NCBI RefSeq assembly: GCF_900104255.1
Contig: NZ_FNKZ01000002.1
Coordinates: 248,001-312,000, forward strand
Direction: 5' to 3'
DNA from: Pseudoxanthomonas sp. CF385
GTDB lineage: Bacteria; Pseudomonadota; Gammaproteobacteria; Xanthomonadales; Xanthomonadaceae
Length of the DNA: 64,000 nt
Shown here: positions 44,252-53,027 of the stretch, one piece after another
Position numbering within the stretch: position 1 is the first letter of the stretch
Layout: every line of letters begins with the position of its first letter
Translations under genes and position numbers: made by a program
Notes under the pieces: generated by a model
What the model was told of the DNA's origin: nothing
The model's database searches: none
Seen by the model: the letters and a program-made list of their open reading frames with translations, nothing else

Positions 44252-46903
44252 TCAGCCGAGGCGTTGCTGAACCCATTCAGGAACGCCCTGAAGGGCCGTG
44301 GCAAGGGCGGGTCCGTCCTCACCACCACCCTGGGCGAGGTCCGGGCGACCACCGCCCTTGCCCCCGATCTGACTGGCGACATGGGAGAGGAGTTCCCCGG
44401 CCTTGACCCGCCCGGTTGCGGCACCGTTCACGCCGGCGACCAGGGCCGCCTTGCCGTCCGCGGTGCCGGCCAACAGGATGACCGCGTCGCCCAGCTGCTG
44501 CTTCAGGCGGTCCATGGCGTCGCGGAGCGCCTTGCCGTCGAACCCCTCCAGGCGGGAAGCCAGGACCCGGATGCCGCCCACGTCCACGGCGGAACCGGCC
44601 AGGTCCGAGGTGGCGCTGGAAGCGGCCTTGGCTTTCAACCCCTCCAGTTCCCGCTCGAGCTTCTTCTGACGGTCGGCCAACGCCCGAACCTTTTCGACCA
44701 CCTCCGTCGCGTTGCCACCCAGCAGCGCGGCGGCCTCGGCCAACCGGTGCTCCTCGTCGGCCACGTAGTCCAGCGCGCCCTGCCCCGTGACGGCCTCGAT
44801 GCGACGGACGCCCGACGACACGCCGCCTTCACTGACCAGCTTGAACAGGCCGATGTCGCCGGTCCGGCCGACATGCGTGCCGCCGCACAATTCGGTGGAA
44901 TAGCCACCCATCTTCAGTACGCGGACGTGTTCGCCGTACTTCTCGCCGAACAGCGCCATGGCGCCGAAGTCCAACGCTTCCTGCATGCCCATGTTGTGGA
45001 CTTCGGCTTCGTGGTTGGCACGGACCTGCGCGTTGACCCGGCGCTCGATTTCGGCCAGTTCGGCGGCCGTCAGCGGCTGGAAATGGGAGAAATCGAAGCG
45101 CAGGCGATCCGGCGCCACCAGCGAACCTTTCTGCTGGACGTGCGTGCCCAGCACTTCGCGCAGCGCTGCGTGCAGCAGGTGCGTCGCCGAGTGGTTGAGG
45201 ATGGTGCTGGCGCGGCGCGCGGCGTCGACCGACGCGACCACATGGTCGCCGACCTTCAGGCTGCCCTTGGCGACGCGCCCGACATGGCCATGGAACTGGC
45301 CCGCGAATTTGAGCGTATCGGCGACATCGAATTCGACGCCTTGTTCCGCCAGCACACCGGTGTCGCCGACCTGGCCACCGGACTCCGCATAGAACGGCGT
45401 GCGGTCCAGGATCACCACCGCCTCGTCGCCCGCATCGATGGATGCCACCGGACGACCGTCCTTCAGCAGTGCGACGATCTGCAGGCCACCGGCATCGAGT
45501 TGGTCGTAACCCAGAAAGCCCGTCGGCGACATCTGCGCGACCAGATCGGCAGGCAGGCCGGTACTGGAGGCGAACTTGCCGGCAGCGCGCGCGGTTTCCC
45601 GCTGCTGCTCCATGGCCGCATCGAAGCCGGCCATGTCCACCGTCAATCCGCGCTCGCGCGCGATGTCGGCGGTCAGGTCGACCGGGAAGCCATACGTGTC
45701 GTACAGACGGAACGCATCCGCTCCGGGAATCACGCCATCGGACACACGCGACGCGACGTCGTCGAAGATGCGCATGCCGGCGTCGAGCGTCTCGGCGAAG
45801 CGTTCTTCTTCGGCCTTCAACGCCCTTTCCACGAGGTCCCGGGCAGCGGGCAGTTCCGGATAGGCGTCCCCCATCAGGTCGGCCAGCGTGCCGACCATCT
45901 TGTGGAAGAACGGCTGCCGCACGCCCAGCATCCAGCCATGGCGCAGCGCGCGGCGGATGATCCGGCGCAGCACATAGCCACGACCCTCGTTGGAAGGCAG
46001 CACGCCATCGACGATCAGGAAGCTGCAGGCGCGGATATGGTCGGCGATGACACGCAGCGACTTGTTCTCCAGATCAGCCGTGCCGGTCAGCTCGGACGCC
46101 TTGCGGATCAGCGCCTGGAACAAATCGATCTCGTAGTTCGTATGGACGTGCTGCAGCACCGCGGCGAGGCGTTCCAGGCCCATTCCGGTGTCGACGCATG
46201 GGGCCGGCAGCGGCACCAGGGTGCCGTCCGGCTGGCGATCGAACTGCATGAAGACGTTGTTCCAGATCTCGATGTAGCGATCCCCGTCCTCGTCCGGAGA
46301 ACCCGGAGGGCCGCCGGCGATGTGGTCGCCATGGTCGTAGAAGATCTCGGTGCATGGACCGCAGGGACCGGTGTCCGCCATCTGCCAGAAGTTGTCCGAC
46401 GCGTAGGGCGCACCCTTGTTGTCGCCGATGCGGACGATGCGTTCGGCCGGCAGGCCGATCATGTTGTGCCAGAGGTCGTAGGCCTCGTCGTCGGTGTGGT
46501 AGACCGTGACCAGCAGGCGCTCCTTGGGCAGCTTCCAGACTTCGGTCAGCAGCTCCCACGCCCAGGCGATGGCGTCCTTCTTGAAGTAATCGCCGAAGGA
46601 CCAATTCCCCAACATTTCGAAGAACGTGTGGTGCCGCGCCGTGTAGCCAACGGAATCAAGATCGTTGTGTTTGCCGCCCGCGCGCAAGCAGCGCTGCACA
46701 TCGGCCGCGCGCACGTAGCTGCGCTTCTCCGCACCCAGGAACACATCCTTGAACTGCACCATGCCAGAGTTGGTGAACAGCAAGGTGGGGTCGTTGCCGG
46801 GCACCAGGGAGGCGGAGGGCACGATGGTGTGGCCCTTGCCGGCGAAGAAATCGAGGAAATCCTGGCGGATCTGGCGGGTGCTGAAGGTCGTGGGCGTGGT
46901 CAT
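44252..46903 (-). CDS. alaS: Alanyl-tRNA synthetase
   Basis: An 883-residue class II enzyme that charges tRNA-Ala. The catalytic domain has [24 protein letters not shown] and [19 protein letters not shown] near residue 100. The editing domain has [16 protein letters not shown] (the H-x3-H of the zinc-like site) and the CGGTH motif, and a C-Ala domain follows. The start at 46903 gives the usual N-terminus; an in-frame ATG at 46930 is possible, and neither has a clear ribosome binding site. It lies 92 bases after recX and 151 bases ahead of csrA. Confidence 0.95.
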   Translation of the reverse strand: MTTPTTFSTRQIRQDFLDFFAGKGHTIVPSASLVPGNDPTLLFTNSGMVQFKDVFLGAEKRSYVRAADVQRCLRAGGKHNDLDSVGYTARHHTFFEMLGNWSFGDYFKKDAIAWAWELLTEVWKLPKERLLVTVYHTDDEAYDLWHNMIGLPAERIVRIGDNKGAPYASDNFWQMADTGPCGPCTEIFYDHGDHIAGGPPGSPDEDGDRYIEIWNNVFMQFDRQPDGTLVPLPAPCVDTGMGLERLAAVLQHVHTNYEIDLFQALIRKASELTGTADLENKSLRVIADHIRACSFLIVDGVLPSNEGRGYVLRRIIRRALRHGWMLGVRQPFFHKMVGTLADLMGDAYPELPAARDLVERALKAEEERFAETLDAGMRIFDDVASRVSDGVIPGADAFRLYDTYGFPVDLTADIARERGLTVDMAGFDAAMEQQRETARAAGKFASSTGLPADLVAQMSPTGFLGYDQLDAGGLQIVALLKDGRPVASIDAGDEAVVILDRTPFYAESGGQVGDTGVLAEQGVEFDVADTLKFAGQFHGHVGRVAKGSLKVGDHVVASVDAARRASTILNHSATHLLHAALREVLGTHVQQKGSLVAPDRLRFDFSHFQPLTAAELAEIERRVNAQVRANHEAEVHNMGMQEALDFGAMALFGEKYGEHVRVLKMGGYSTELCGGTHVGRTGDIGLFKLVSEGGVSSGVRRIEAVTGQGALDYVADEEHRLAEAAALLGGNATEVVEKVRALADRQKKLERELEGLKAKAASSATSDLAGSAVDVGGIRVLASRLEGFDGKALRDAMDRLKQQLGDAVILLAGTADGKAALVAGVNGAATGRVKAGELLSHVASQIGGKGGGRPDLAQGGGEDGPALATALQGVPEWVQQRLG

Positions 46904-46995
46904 CTGGCAGGCATTGGCTGGAAGGCGCATCCTGGCGCCGCGTATCCGCGATATGCGGGTGCGGCCGGGCGGAAGCAACCCAATGCACTAGATTA

Positions 46996-47511
46996 TCAGG
47001 CCGCCCCGTCCCAGTCCTCCGCCCCTGCCCGGCTGGCGGCCCTGACGCTCGCGCCATCGAAACCACGACGGAGCAGAAAATCGGCGATCTTGCGCCGCTG
47101 CGCGATATCGGCCGGATCGACTGGACCGAAACGCCGGCGGACGAGGTCGCACGCCGTTTCGGTCCAGTCGCCGTCGAAGGTGGCCATGGCGGCTTCCACC
47201 GCCTCACGATCCAGCCCGTGGGTGGACAGTTCGGCCCGGATCCGCAGCGGGCCATGGCCACCGGCAGCCCGGCTGCGGACCAGGGTCTCGGCAAAGCGCG
47301 TGTCGCTCTGCCATCCCTCGTCCACCAACCGATCCACGGCCGATCGCACTTCGGCCGCGTCCAGGCCGCGGGCGGTCAACTTGCGGGACAGCTCTCGCCG
47401 GGAGTGTTCCCGGCGCACCAGCAGACCCAGGGCGCGTTGCACGGGCGTCTGCTCGGCGGTCCGGCGACGCGGCTTGCGGCCGCCCTCGCTTTCACCCGCC
47501 ACGCTGGACAC
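46996..47511 (-). CDS. recX: Regulatory protein RecX
   Basis: A 171-residue RecA modulator that limits RecA filament growth. Helical repeats typical of RecX are visible: [61 protein letters not shown] and [14 protein letters not shown]. It starts with GTG at 47511, 19 bases beyond the recA stop, so it is probably co-transcribed with recA and induced with it. The N-terminal 18 residues are Arg/Lys/Glu-rich and extra to the domain. Confidence 0.93.
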   Translation of the reverse strand: MSSVAGESEGGRKPRRRTAEQTPVQRALGLLVRREHSRRELSRKLTARGLDAAEVRSAVDRLVDEGWQSDTRFAETLVRSRAAGGHGPLRIRAELSTHGLDREAVEAAMATFDGDWTETACDLVRRRFGPVDPADIAQRRKIADFLLRRGFDGASVRAASRAGAEDWDGAA

Positions 47512-47530
47512 CCCGCGACGCCATCAGCGC

Positions 47531-48568
47531 TTACTCATCACCGTCGTCGTCGGCCTTCTCATCACGCTTGGCTTCTTCCGGCTGGAACTTCTCGCGAAGC
47601 TCGGCTTCCAGCTTGGCTGCCACCGCCGGATTCTCGCGCAGGAAGGTCCGCGCATTGTCCTTGCCCTGGCCGATGCGTTCGCCGCCGTAGCCGTACCAGG
47701 CGCCCGCCTTGTCGACCAGCTTTGCTTCCACGCCCATGTCGATCAGTTCGCCTTCGCGGCTGATGCCTTCGCCATACAGGATCTCGGTGACCACCTGCTT
47801 GAAAGGGGGGGCCAGCTTGTTCTTGACCACCTTGATCTTGGTCTGGTTACCGATGATTTCGTCGCCCTTCTTGATGGCGCCGATGCGACGGATATCCAGG
47901 CGAACCGAGGCGTAGAACTTCAGCGCGTTGCCGCCGGTCGTGGTTTCGGGACTCTGGCCGGGCATCATCACGCCGATCTTCATGCGCAGCTGGTTGATGA
48001 AGACCACCAAGGTATTGGAGCGCTTGATGTTGCCGGTCAGCTTGCGCAGCGCCTGGCTCATCAGGCGTGCCTGCAAACCGGGCAACTGGTCGCCCATTTC
48101 GCCTTCGATTTCCGCCTTCGGGGTCAACGCGGCCACCGAGTCGATGACGACGATGTCGATGGATCCCGAACGCACCAGCATGTCCGCGATCTCGAGCGCC
48201 TGTTCGCCGGTATCGGGTTGCGACAGCAGGAGATCGTCGACGTTGACGCCCAGCTTGGCGGCGTAGATCGGGTCCAGCGCATGTTCTGCATCGATGAAGG
48301 CTGCCGTGCCGCCCTGCTTCTGGCACTCGGCGATGGCCTGCAGCGTCAGTGTCGTCTTGCCGGAGGATTCGGGACCATAGATCTCGACCACGCGCCCCTT
48401 GGGCAGGCCGCCGATACCCAGCGCCAGGTCCAGCATCAGCGAGCCGGTCGGGATGATCTCGACGGGCTCGATGACCCGGTCGCCCATGCGCATCACCGAG
48501 CCCTTGCCGAACTGGCGCTCGATCTGGGTCAGGGCGGCGGAAAGGGCGCGCTTCTTGTTCTCATCCAT
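47531..48568 (-). CDS. recA: Recombinase RecA
   Basis: A 345-residue ATPase for homologous recombination and SOS signalling. Walker A is GPESSGKT at residues 65-72, with [12 protein letters not shown] as Walker B and loop L2 around [27 protein letters not shown]. The acidic tail (KADDDGDE) is normal. AGGA 8 bases before the ATG at 48568 supports this start rather than an upstream M at 48586. It lies 187 bases beyond lexA. I found no TTAGTA-type LexA operator in that gap, so recA either uses a weaker site or is not directly repressed. Confidence 0.98.
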   Translation of the reverse strand: MDENKKRALSAALTQIERQFGKGSVMRMGDRVIEPVEIIPTGSLMLDLALGIGGLPKGRVVEIYGPESSGKTTLTLQAIAECQKQGGTAAFIDAEHALDPIYAAKLGVNVDDLLLSQPDTGEQALEIADMLVRSGSIDIVVIDSVAALTPKAEIEGEMGDQLPGLQARLMSQALRKLTGNIKRSNTLVVFINQLRMKIGVMMPGQSPETTTGGNALKFYASVRLDIRRIGAIKKGDEIIGNQTKIKVVKNKLAPPFKQVVTEILYGEGISREGELIDMGVEAKLVDKAGAWYGYGGERIGQGKDNARTFLRENPAVAAKLEAELREKFQPEEAKRDEKADDDGDE

Positions 48569-48755
48569 CGTCGTGGTCCTAGTCAAAGTGGTCAGGTGCG
48601 ATCAGTGTGGAGGGGGCCCATCGCACAGACTGCGACGGAGCGGGCATGAGGGAGATTAATTACCGACGCAGCGCCAATGGATCGGCGATCGACGCATGTA
48701 CCGGTCGGAGATTGCCCCGTGACAGGGCCGGGAAGCGCGAAGGGGACGCGGGCAC

Positions 48756-49400
48756 TCACCGGTTCGGCCTCACCAGCCCGCAGTACAGGCCCTCGATGGC
48801 GAAGTCCTGGTCCGGCAGCACCTCGATCGGCGCGTAGTCGGGGTTGCGGGGCAGCAGGCGGATGCGGTCCTTGCCGATCTTCAGCAGCTTGACGGTGATG
48901 GCGTCGTCGATGCGTGCCACCACGATCTGGCCCGAGCGGGCGTCGCGGGTGCGGTGCACGCCGATCAGGTCGCCATCGAAGATGCCTTCATCACGCATCG
49001 AATCTCCTTTTACCTTCAGCAGGTAATCCGGCGCCGGCGCGAAGAAGGCACGGTCCAGCAGGACATAGTCGTGATGGTCGGCGTCCGCCCCGATGGGGGC
49101 GCCGGCGGCGACCTGCCCGAGGACGGGTACTCGCAGCCCCTCGTCGTTGGCGGCGGCCGGGAATGCCAGGCCGGATTGGGGCGCGGGCGGCGCCTTGAGG
49201 ACCCGAATGCCCCGCGCGCGACCGGGCACGCGTTCGATGGCGCCCGCCTGCTCCAGCGCTTCCAGGTGGTACTGGGCCGCCCTGACGCCCTTGAAGCCGA
49301 ACGCCTTGGCGATCTCGGCCTGCGACGGGGGCATGCCCTCGGCTTCAAGCCGTTCGGCGATCAGGGTGAGGATGGCGAGCTGGGTGTCGGTCAGGTCCAT
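48756..49400 (-). CDS. lexA: LexA repressor
   Basis: A 214-residue SOS repressor. The N-terminal winged-helix DNA-binding domain (PSQAEIAKAFGFKGVRAAQYHLEAL) is followed by the self-cleaving serine protease domain. The Ala-Gly cleavage site VAAGAP is at about A99-G100, the catalytic serine at about S134 in KGDSM, and the lysine at about K171 in AITVK. The start at 49400 lies 2 bases from its own operator, giving autoregulation with little or no leader. It heads the lexA-recA-recX group. Confidence 0.97.
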   Translation of the reverse strand: MDLTDTQLAILTLIAERLEAEGMPPSQAEIAKAFGFKGVRAAQYHLEALEQAGAIERVPGRARGIRVLKAPPAPQSGLAFPAAANDEGLRVPVLGQVAAGAPIGADADHHDYVLLDRAFFAPAPDYLLKVKGDSMRDEGIFDGDLIGVHRTRDARSGQIVVARIDDAITVKLLKIGKDRIRLLPRNPDYAPIEVLPDQDFAIEGLYCGLVRPNR

Positions 49401-49402
49401 GG

Positions 49403-49421
49403 TTAGTAGTAATACTACTAA
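49403..49421 (-). promoter_or_regulatory. LexA operator of lexA (Xanthomonas type)
   Basis: The 19-base perfect palindrome TTAGTAGTAATACTACTAA ends 2 bases before the lexA ATG. It matches the TTAGTA-N7-TACTAA operator described for Xanthomonas LexA and differs from the E. coli CTGT-N8-ACAG box. It overlaps the promoter -10, so repression would block the polymerase directly. Confidence 0.93.
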
Positions 49422-49437
49422 CAGAGTGTGCTGGCAA
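49409..49437 (-). promoter_or_regulatory. lexA promoter overlapping the operator
   Basis: TTGCCA and TATTAC are separated by exactly 17 bases on the (-) strand; the -10 box is inside the LexA palindrome. The expected transcription start, about 8 bases downstream, coincides with the ATG, so the message may be leaderless. Confidence 0.75.
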
Positions 49438-49471
49438 TACCTTCTTGCCCCTCAAGGTTGGCGATACGTGG

Positions 49472-49963
49472 CTAGAGGAGCTCCAGCCCCTGCAACGCCC
49501 TGGCGACGGTCTGCCGACGCACGGCGTCCCGATCGCCGTCGAAACGGAAGACTTCCGCGCGGGCGTACCCACCGCGCCGCTTCCAGCCAATCCAGACGGT
49601 GCCCACCGGCTTGTCCGCGCTCCCGCCCCCCGGGCCCGCGATGCCGGTCACCGCGACCGCGATGCTCGCGCCCGAATTGACCAGCGCGCCGGACACCATT
49701 TCGATGACGGTCTCCCGGCTGACCGCGCCGTGCGTCTCGAGGGTCTGCGGCCGCACACCGAGCAATGCCTGCTTGGCTTCATAGCTGTACGCCGCCATGC
49801 CGCAGTCGAACCAGTCCGAAGAACCGGCGATGTCGGTCACGCATTTCGCGATCCAGCCCCCGGTGCAGCTCTCTGCGGTGACCAGGTGGTCGCGCGCCTG
49901 ACGCAATCGATCGCCCAGCGCCTGGGCGAGGACGCGCAGTGCTTCATCCGAGGGAGCGGACAT
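49472..49963 (-). CDS. pncC: Nicotinamide-nucleotide amidohydrolase (PncC/CinA C-terminal family)
   Basis: A 163-residue single-domain enzyme that deamidates NMN to nicotinate mononucleotide. The family motifs are TAESCTGGWIAKCVTDIAGSSDWFDCG near residue 30, VSRETVIEMVSGAL and GIAGPGGGSADKPVGTVWIG near residue 108. No N-terminal competence-damage domain is present. It is upstream of lexA on the same strand with 71 bases between; the usual CinA link to recA and competence is echoed by this position. Confidence 0.92.
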   Translation of the reverse strand: MSAPSDEALRVLAQALGDRLRQARDHLVTAESCTGGWIAKCVTDIAGSSDWFDCGMAAYSYEAKQALLGVRPQTLETHGAVSRETVIEMVSGALVNSGASIAVAVTGIAGPGGGSADKPVGTVWIGWKRRGGYARAEVFRFDGDRDAVRRQTVARALQGLELL

Positions 49964-50040
49964 CGTGGTTCCTACATGGTGGGGGTATGCCTGTTGTAGC
50001 CCATTTGCCCGCCGCCTGTCGCGCCGTTTGCGGACACCGG

Positions 50041-50070
50041 AAAGAAAACGGCCCGCCAGGGGGCGGGCCG
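50041..50070 (-). terminator. Intrinsic terminator of the TonB-dependent receptor gene
   Basis: On the (-) strand a 9-bp GC stem CGGCCCGCC/GGCGGGCCG with a 4-base loop is followed by TTTTCTTT, 25 bases beyond the receptor stop codon. Confidence 0.85.
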
Positions 50071-50094
50071 CTCGCCACGATCAGCGAAGGGGGA

Positions 50095-52665
50095 TCAGTA
50101 GCGGACGCGCAAGGTCACGCCGTACATGCGCGGCGCACCCAGGAACGCGTTGAAGGTGTTGAAGGGATTGTTCGGCGCCGGCGAGACGTTCTGCAGCGGA
50201 CCATCGAAACCGACCTGCACGTAGTCCTCGTCGGTGATGTTGGTGCCCCAGAACTCCAGCATCCAGCGCTGATCCTGTGCGCCGATGCCGAAGCGCGCAT
50301 TGGCCACGGTGTAGGCGTCCTGCATCTTCTCCGGATCCAGGTCGGAGCCGGTGTTGTACTTGGACACGTACTTGGCGCCGATGTTGAATCGCGCCGTCAG
50401 GCTGCCCACGTCCCATTCGTACGTCACCGACGCCGAGCCGGACCACTTCGGCGCGAAGCTCATCTGCGAGCCCGGGAGCTTGTACAGCGCACCCGTCGGC
50501 GCGACGAAATCGCCACCGGAGATGTTGTCGCCGTACTTGGTGTCGGCATACATCAGGCCGCTCTGGAACATCAGTCCCTTGATCGAACGGGGCTGCCACA
50601 GCAGTTCCGCGTCCAGGCCCTGCGAGGTGACTTCCGGAATCGAACGCACCACGAAACTGGTGCCCAGGAAGCTGTTGAGCTGGAAGTCCTCATACTTCTG
50701 GTGGAACAGCGTGGCATTCAACAGCAGGTTGCCATCCAGCCAGGTCGTCTTGGTGCCCAACTCGTAGCTGTCGACGAACTCACCCGGGAACGAGGTGTCC
50801 AGCACCGGGATGATGCCGTTCGCACTGCCGCTGCTCAGTCCGTTCGAGGACTGCACGCGGTCCAGATTGAAGCCGCCCCCCTTGTAGCCGCGCGCGAACG
50901 AGGCGTAGGTCATGATGTTGTCGTTCCAGCGGTAGGCCGCCTTCACCGTACCCGACCACTCCTTCTCTTCGCGCTCCTGCACGGTGTCGCGCGTGGCCGC
51001 GTTGTGCAGCGGGTTCGCCCACGGCAGGCAGCCGTAGCCGATCACCGTCGGGGCGGCGGCGACCGCCTGCGCCTGGGTCAGGCCACGTGCCATCAGCGCG
51101 CCCACCACGCCCGCCTGGTTGGCGAGCATCGCGCCGCAGCCGGCGCCGCCGTTGGGGTTGCTGTAGTTGGAGACCAGGTGCTTCTTCTCCCGGGTGTAGC
51201 GCAGGCCCAGGGTGATGTCGAGCGCGTCCGTGGCGTGCCAGGTGTTGTTGGTGAACAGCGCCGTGCTCTTGGCATTCTGCTTGTAGTTGTCCAGCGCGCC
51301 CAGGCCGGCGAAGACCGTGCCGAACGGCCGGCCGGACGCCTGGGACAGGAACAGCGGCGCGGTCGGCGACTGGCCCAGGGCAGGATTGATGATCGACAGC
51401 AGGGCGACCGACAGGTACGGCTCGTAGTGCGGGCCGATCCGGTACGTTTCGGTGCGGTCGAGGTCCTCATCGGAGTAGAACGCACCCACCATCCAGTCGA
51501 TACGTTCCGTCGAACCGGTCAGGCGAAACTCCTGACTGAAGGTGTCGAAGCCGGTGAAGGATTCGTCCTCGTCCGCGTTGCGGTACAGGATGTCGGCCGT
51601 GCTGAAATCGTAGTCCAGGCCGTTGATGGCCTCCCACGTGCGCTGGGCGGTGATCGAGGTCAGCGTCGCATTGCCGAACCACGGCGAGTCCCAATTGACC
51701 TCCACCGATACACCGCTGTCCTTGATGTCCTGCGTGGTCGGGCGGTTGCTGTAGGCCACGCGGTCGAACGGATCGTCGCCCGGGGCAGCCACGGCCTGAC
51801 CATTCACCAGACGATTGAGGATGGCCGCCGTCGCGCCGACCGTGGTCTGCACGGCGGTGCAGCAGTTCTCCTCGCGGCTGGTGAAGTCACCGGCCACGAG
51901 GATGTCGAGGGTGTCGGTCGGCTCCAGCAGCAGCTTGCCGCGCACGGTGTGGAAGTTCTGGTCGTAGTCGTCGGTTTCCTTGCGCGGCCCATTGCCGGTG
52001 CGCACGTCCATCCAGCCGTCGCGCTTGCGCTTGGCGGCGTAGATGTTGAAGGCGCCGACTTCGCCCAGCGCGTCGTTGTAGGCTCCGGACACGCCCATCG
52101 CACCGTGGTTGCCCACCGTGACTTCGCCTTCGGCGCTCTGCATATATCCCGGGCGGCGGGTCACCACGTTGATGACGCCCGCGGAGGTGTTCTTGCCGAA
52201 CACGGTGCCCTGCGGACCCTTCAGCACTTCGATGCGCTCGAGCTGGCCGAGATCGCCGAAGCCCACGCTGTTGCGCGGGCGGTACACACCGTCGATCACC
52301 ACGCCGACCGAGGACTCCAGGCCCACGTTGTCGCCGACCGTGCCGATGCCGCGGATGCGCGCGGTGGTGATGGCCTCGCTCTGCGTGCTGGTCACGGTCA
52401 TGCCCGGCACCAGCACCTGCAGGTCCTTGATGTCGCGCACGCCGGTATCCTGCAGCAGCTGCTCGGATATGGCGGTTACCGCGATGGGCACGTCCTGCAT
52501 GGCCTCCTCGCGCTTCTGCGCGGTGACCGTCATGGTCGCCAGTGTGGTGGGCTCTTCTTCTGCAGCCGGCGCGGCGGCCTGCTGTGCGTAAGCCTGCGAA
52601 GTCGCGCACAGCGCGCCGAAAACGGCGAGCGAAAGCGCTTTGTGCCTGGGCAATGCCTTGACCAT
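50095..52665 (-). CDS. TonB-dependent outer-membrane receptor
   Basis: An 856-residue outer-membrane transporter. A signal peptide runs from residue 1 to about 28 (LSLAVFGALCATSQAYAQ). The TonB box-like region is near TLATMTVTAQKREEAMQDVPIAVTAIS, and the plug ends in GPQGTVFGKNTSAGVINVVTRRPG. The 22-strand barrel follows and ends in aromatic RMYGVTLRVRY. This VTAQKREE-type subfamily imports iron chelates or organic compounds; the ligand is unknown. GGGAGGGGAG 3 bases before the ATG at 52665 decides the start. No partner gene is adjacent. A pair of cysteines (EENCCTAVQ) is present in the barrel. Confidence 0.93.
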   Translation of the reverse strand: MVKALPRHKALSLAVFGALCATSQAYAQQAAAPAAEEEPTTLATMTVTAQKREEAMQDVPIAVTAISEQLLQDTGVRDIKDLQVLVPGMTVTSTQSEAITTARIRGIGTVGDNVGLESSVGVVIDGVYRPRNSVGFGDLGQLERIEVLKGPQGTVFGKNTSAGVINVVTRRPGYMQSAEGEVTVGNHGAMGVSGAYNDALGEVGAFNIYAAKRKRDGWMDVRTGNGPRKETDDYDQNFHTVRGKLLLEPTDTLDILVAGDFTSREENCCTAVQTTVGATAAILNRLVNGQAVAAPGDDPFDRVAYSNRPTTQDIKDSGVSVEVNWDSPWFGNATLTSITAQRTWEAINGLDYDFSTADILYRNADEDESFTGFDTFSQEFRLTGSTERIDWMVGAFYSDEDLDRTETYRIGPHYEPYLSVALLSIINPALGQSPTAPLFLSQASGRPFGTVFAGLGALDNYKQNAKSTALFTNNTWHATDALDITLGLRYTREKKHLVSNYSNPNGGAGCGAMLANQAGVVGALMARGLTQAQAVAAAPTVIGYGCLPWANPLHNAATRDTVQEREEKEWSGTVKAAYRWNDNIMTYASFARGYKGGGFNLDRVQSSNGLSSGSANGIIPVLDTSFPGEFVDSYELGTKTTWLDGNLLLNATLFHQKYEDFQLNSFLGTSFVVRSIPEVTSQGLDAELLWQPRSIKGLMFQSGLMYADTKYGDNISGGDFVAPTGALYKLPGSQMSFAPKWSGSASVTYEWDVGSLTARFNIGAKYVSKYNTGSDLDPEKMQDAYTVANARFGIGAQDQRWMLEFWGTNITDEDYVQVGFDGPLQNVSPAPNNPFNTFNAFLGAPRMYGVTLRVRY

Positions 52666-53027
52666 GTTCTCCCCTCCCAAGGGTCATTTTTATGAGCGAC
52701 GGGCTTGCAGTGATCCCGATGTTGGCGCGCGGCGATGCCGCCATGAAGAACGCAACTCCCCTTGCGTCCATTGCGAAATTAACACCCGCTTCACAGCGCG
52801 GCATTCTGCACTGCGTCGATACGCAGGCCATCACTTTGGCATGGATAAGCCACTGATTTTACGAACGATCGTGCGGAACCATGGTTACGCCAAACTCGCT
52901 CATTCCGCCTGCCGTCGCCGTGGACAGGGTGCCGCAATGCCTTCCCGAGGGCTGCCGAGACGAGCGGTGCCGGCGTGGCCTGCGGCTACAATCAGCGTCC
53001 TTTTTGCCTCCCCTTCCCGCTGGCCTC
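52666..53027. other. 362-base intergenic region between the receptor gene and mutS
   Basis: No gene is supported here. A TACAAT -10-like hexamer at 52987-52992, about 36 bases before the mutS GTG, could be its promoter, but no good -35 is seen 17 bases upstream. The left part probably holds the promoter of the divergent receptor gene. No Fur-like repeat is evident by eye. Confidence 0.5.

Noticed and set aside
44264..48649. A 1461-residue open frame on the plus strand across alaS, recX and recA
   Set aside because: It is antisense to three well-recognised genes and is open only because of high GC at third codon positions; no domain is visible.
52881..53027. A 49-residue N-terminal extension of MutS from an upstream ATG
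   Set aside because: The MutS N-terminus is well conserved and begins at [15 protein letters not shown]; the extension has no family counterpart.
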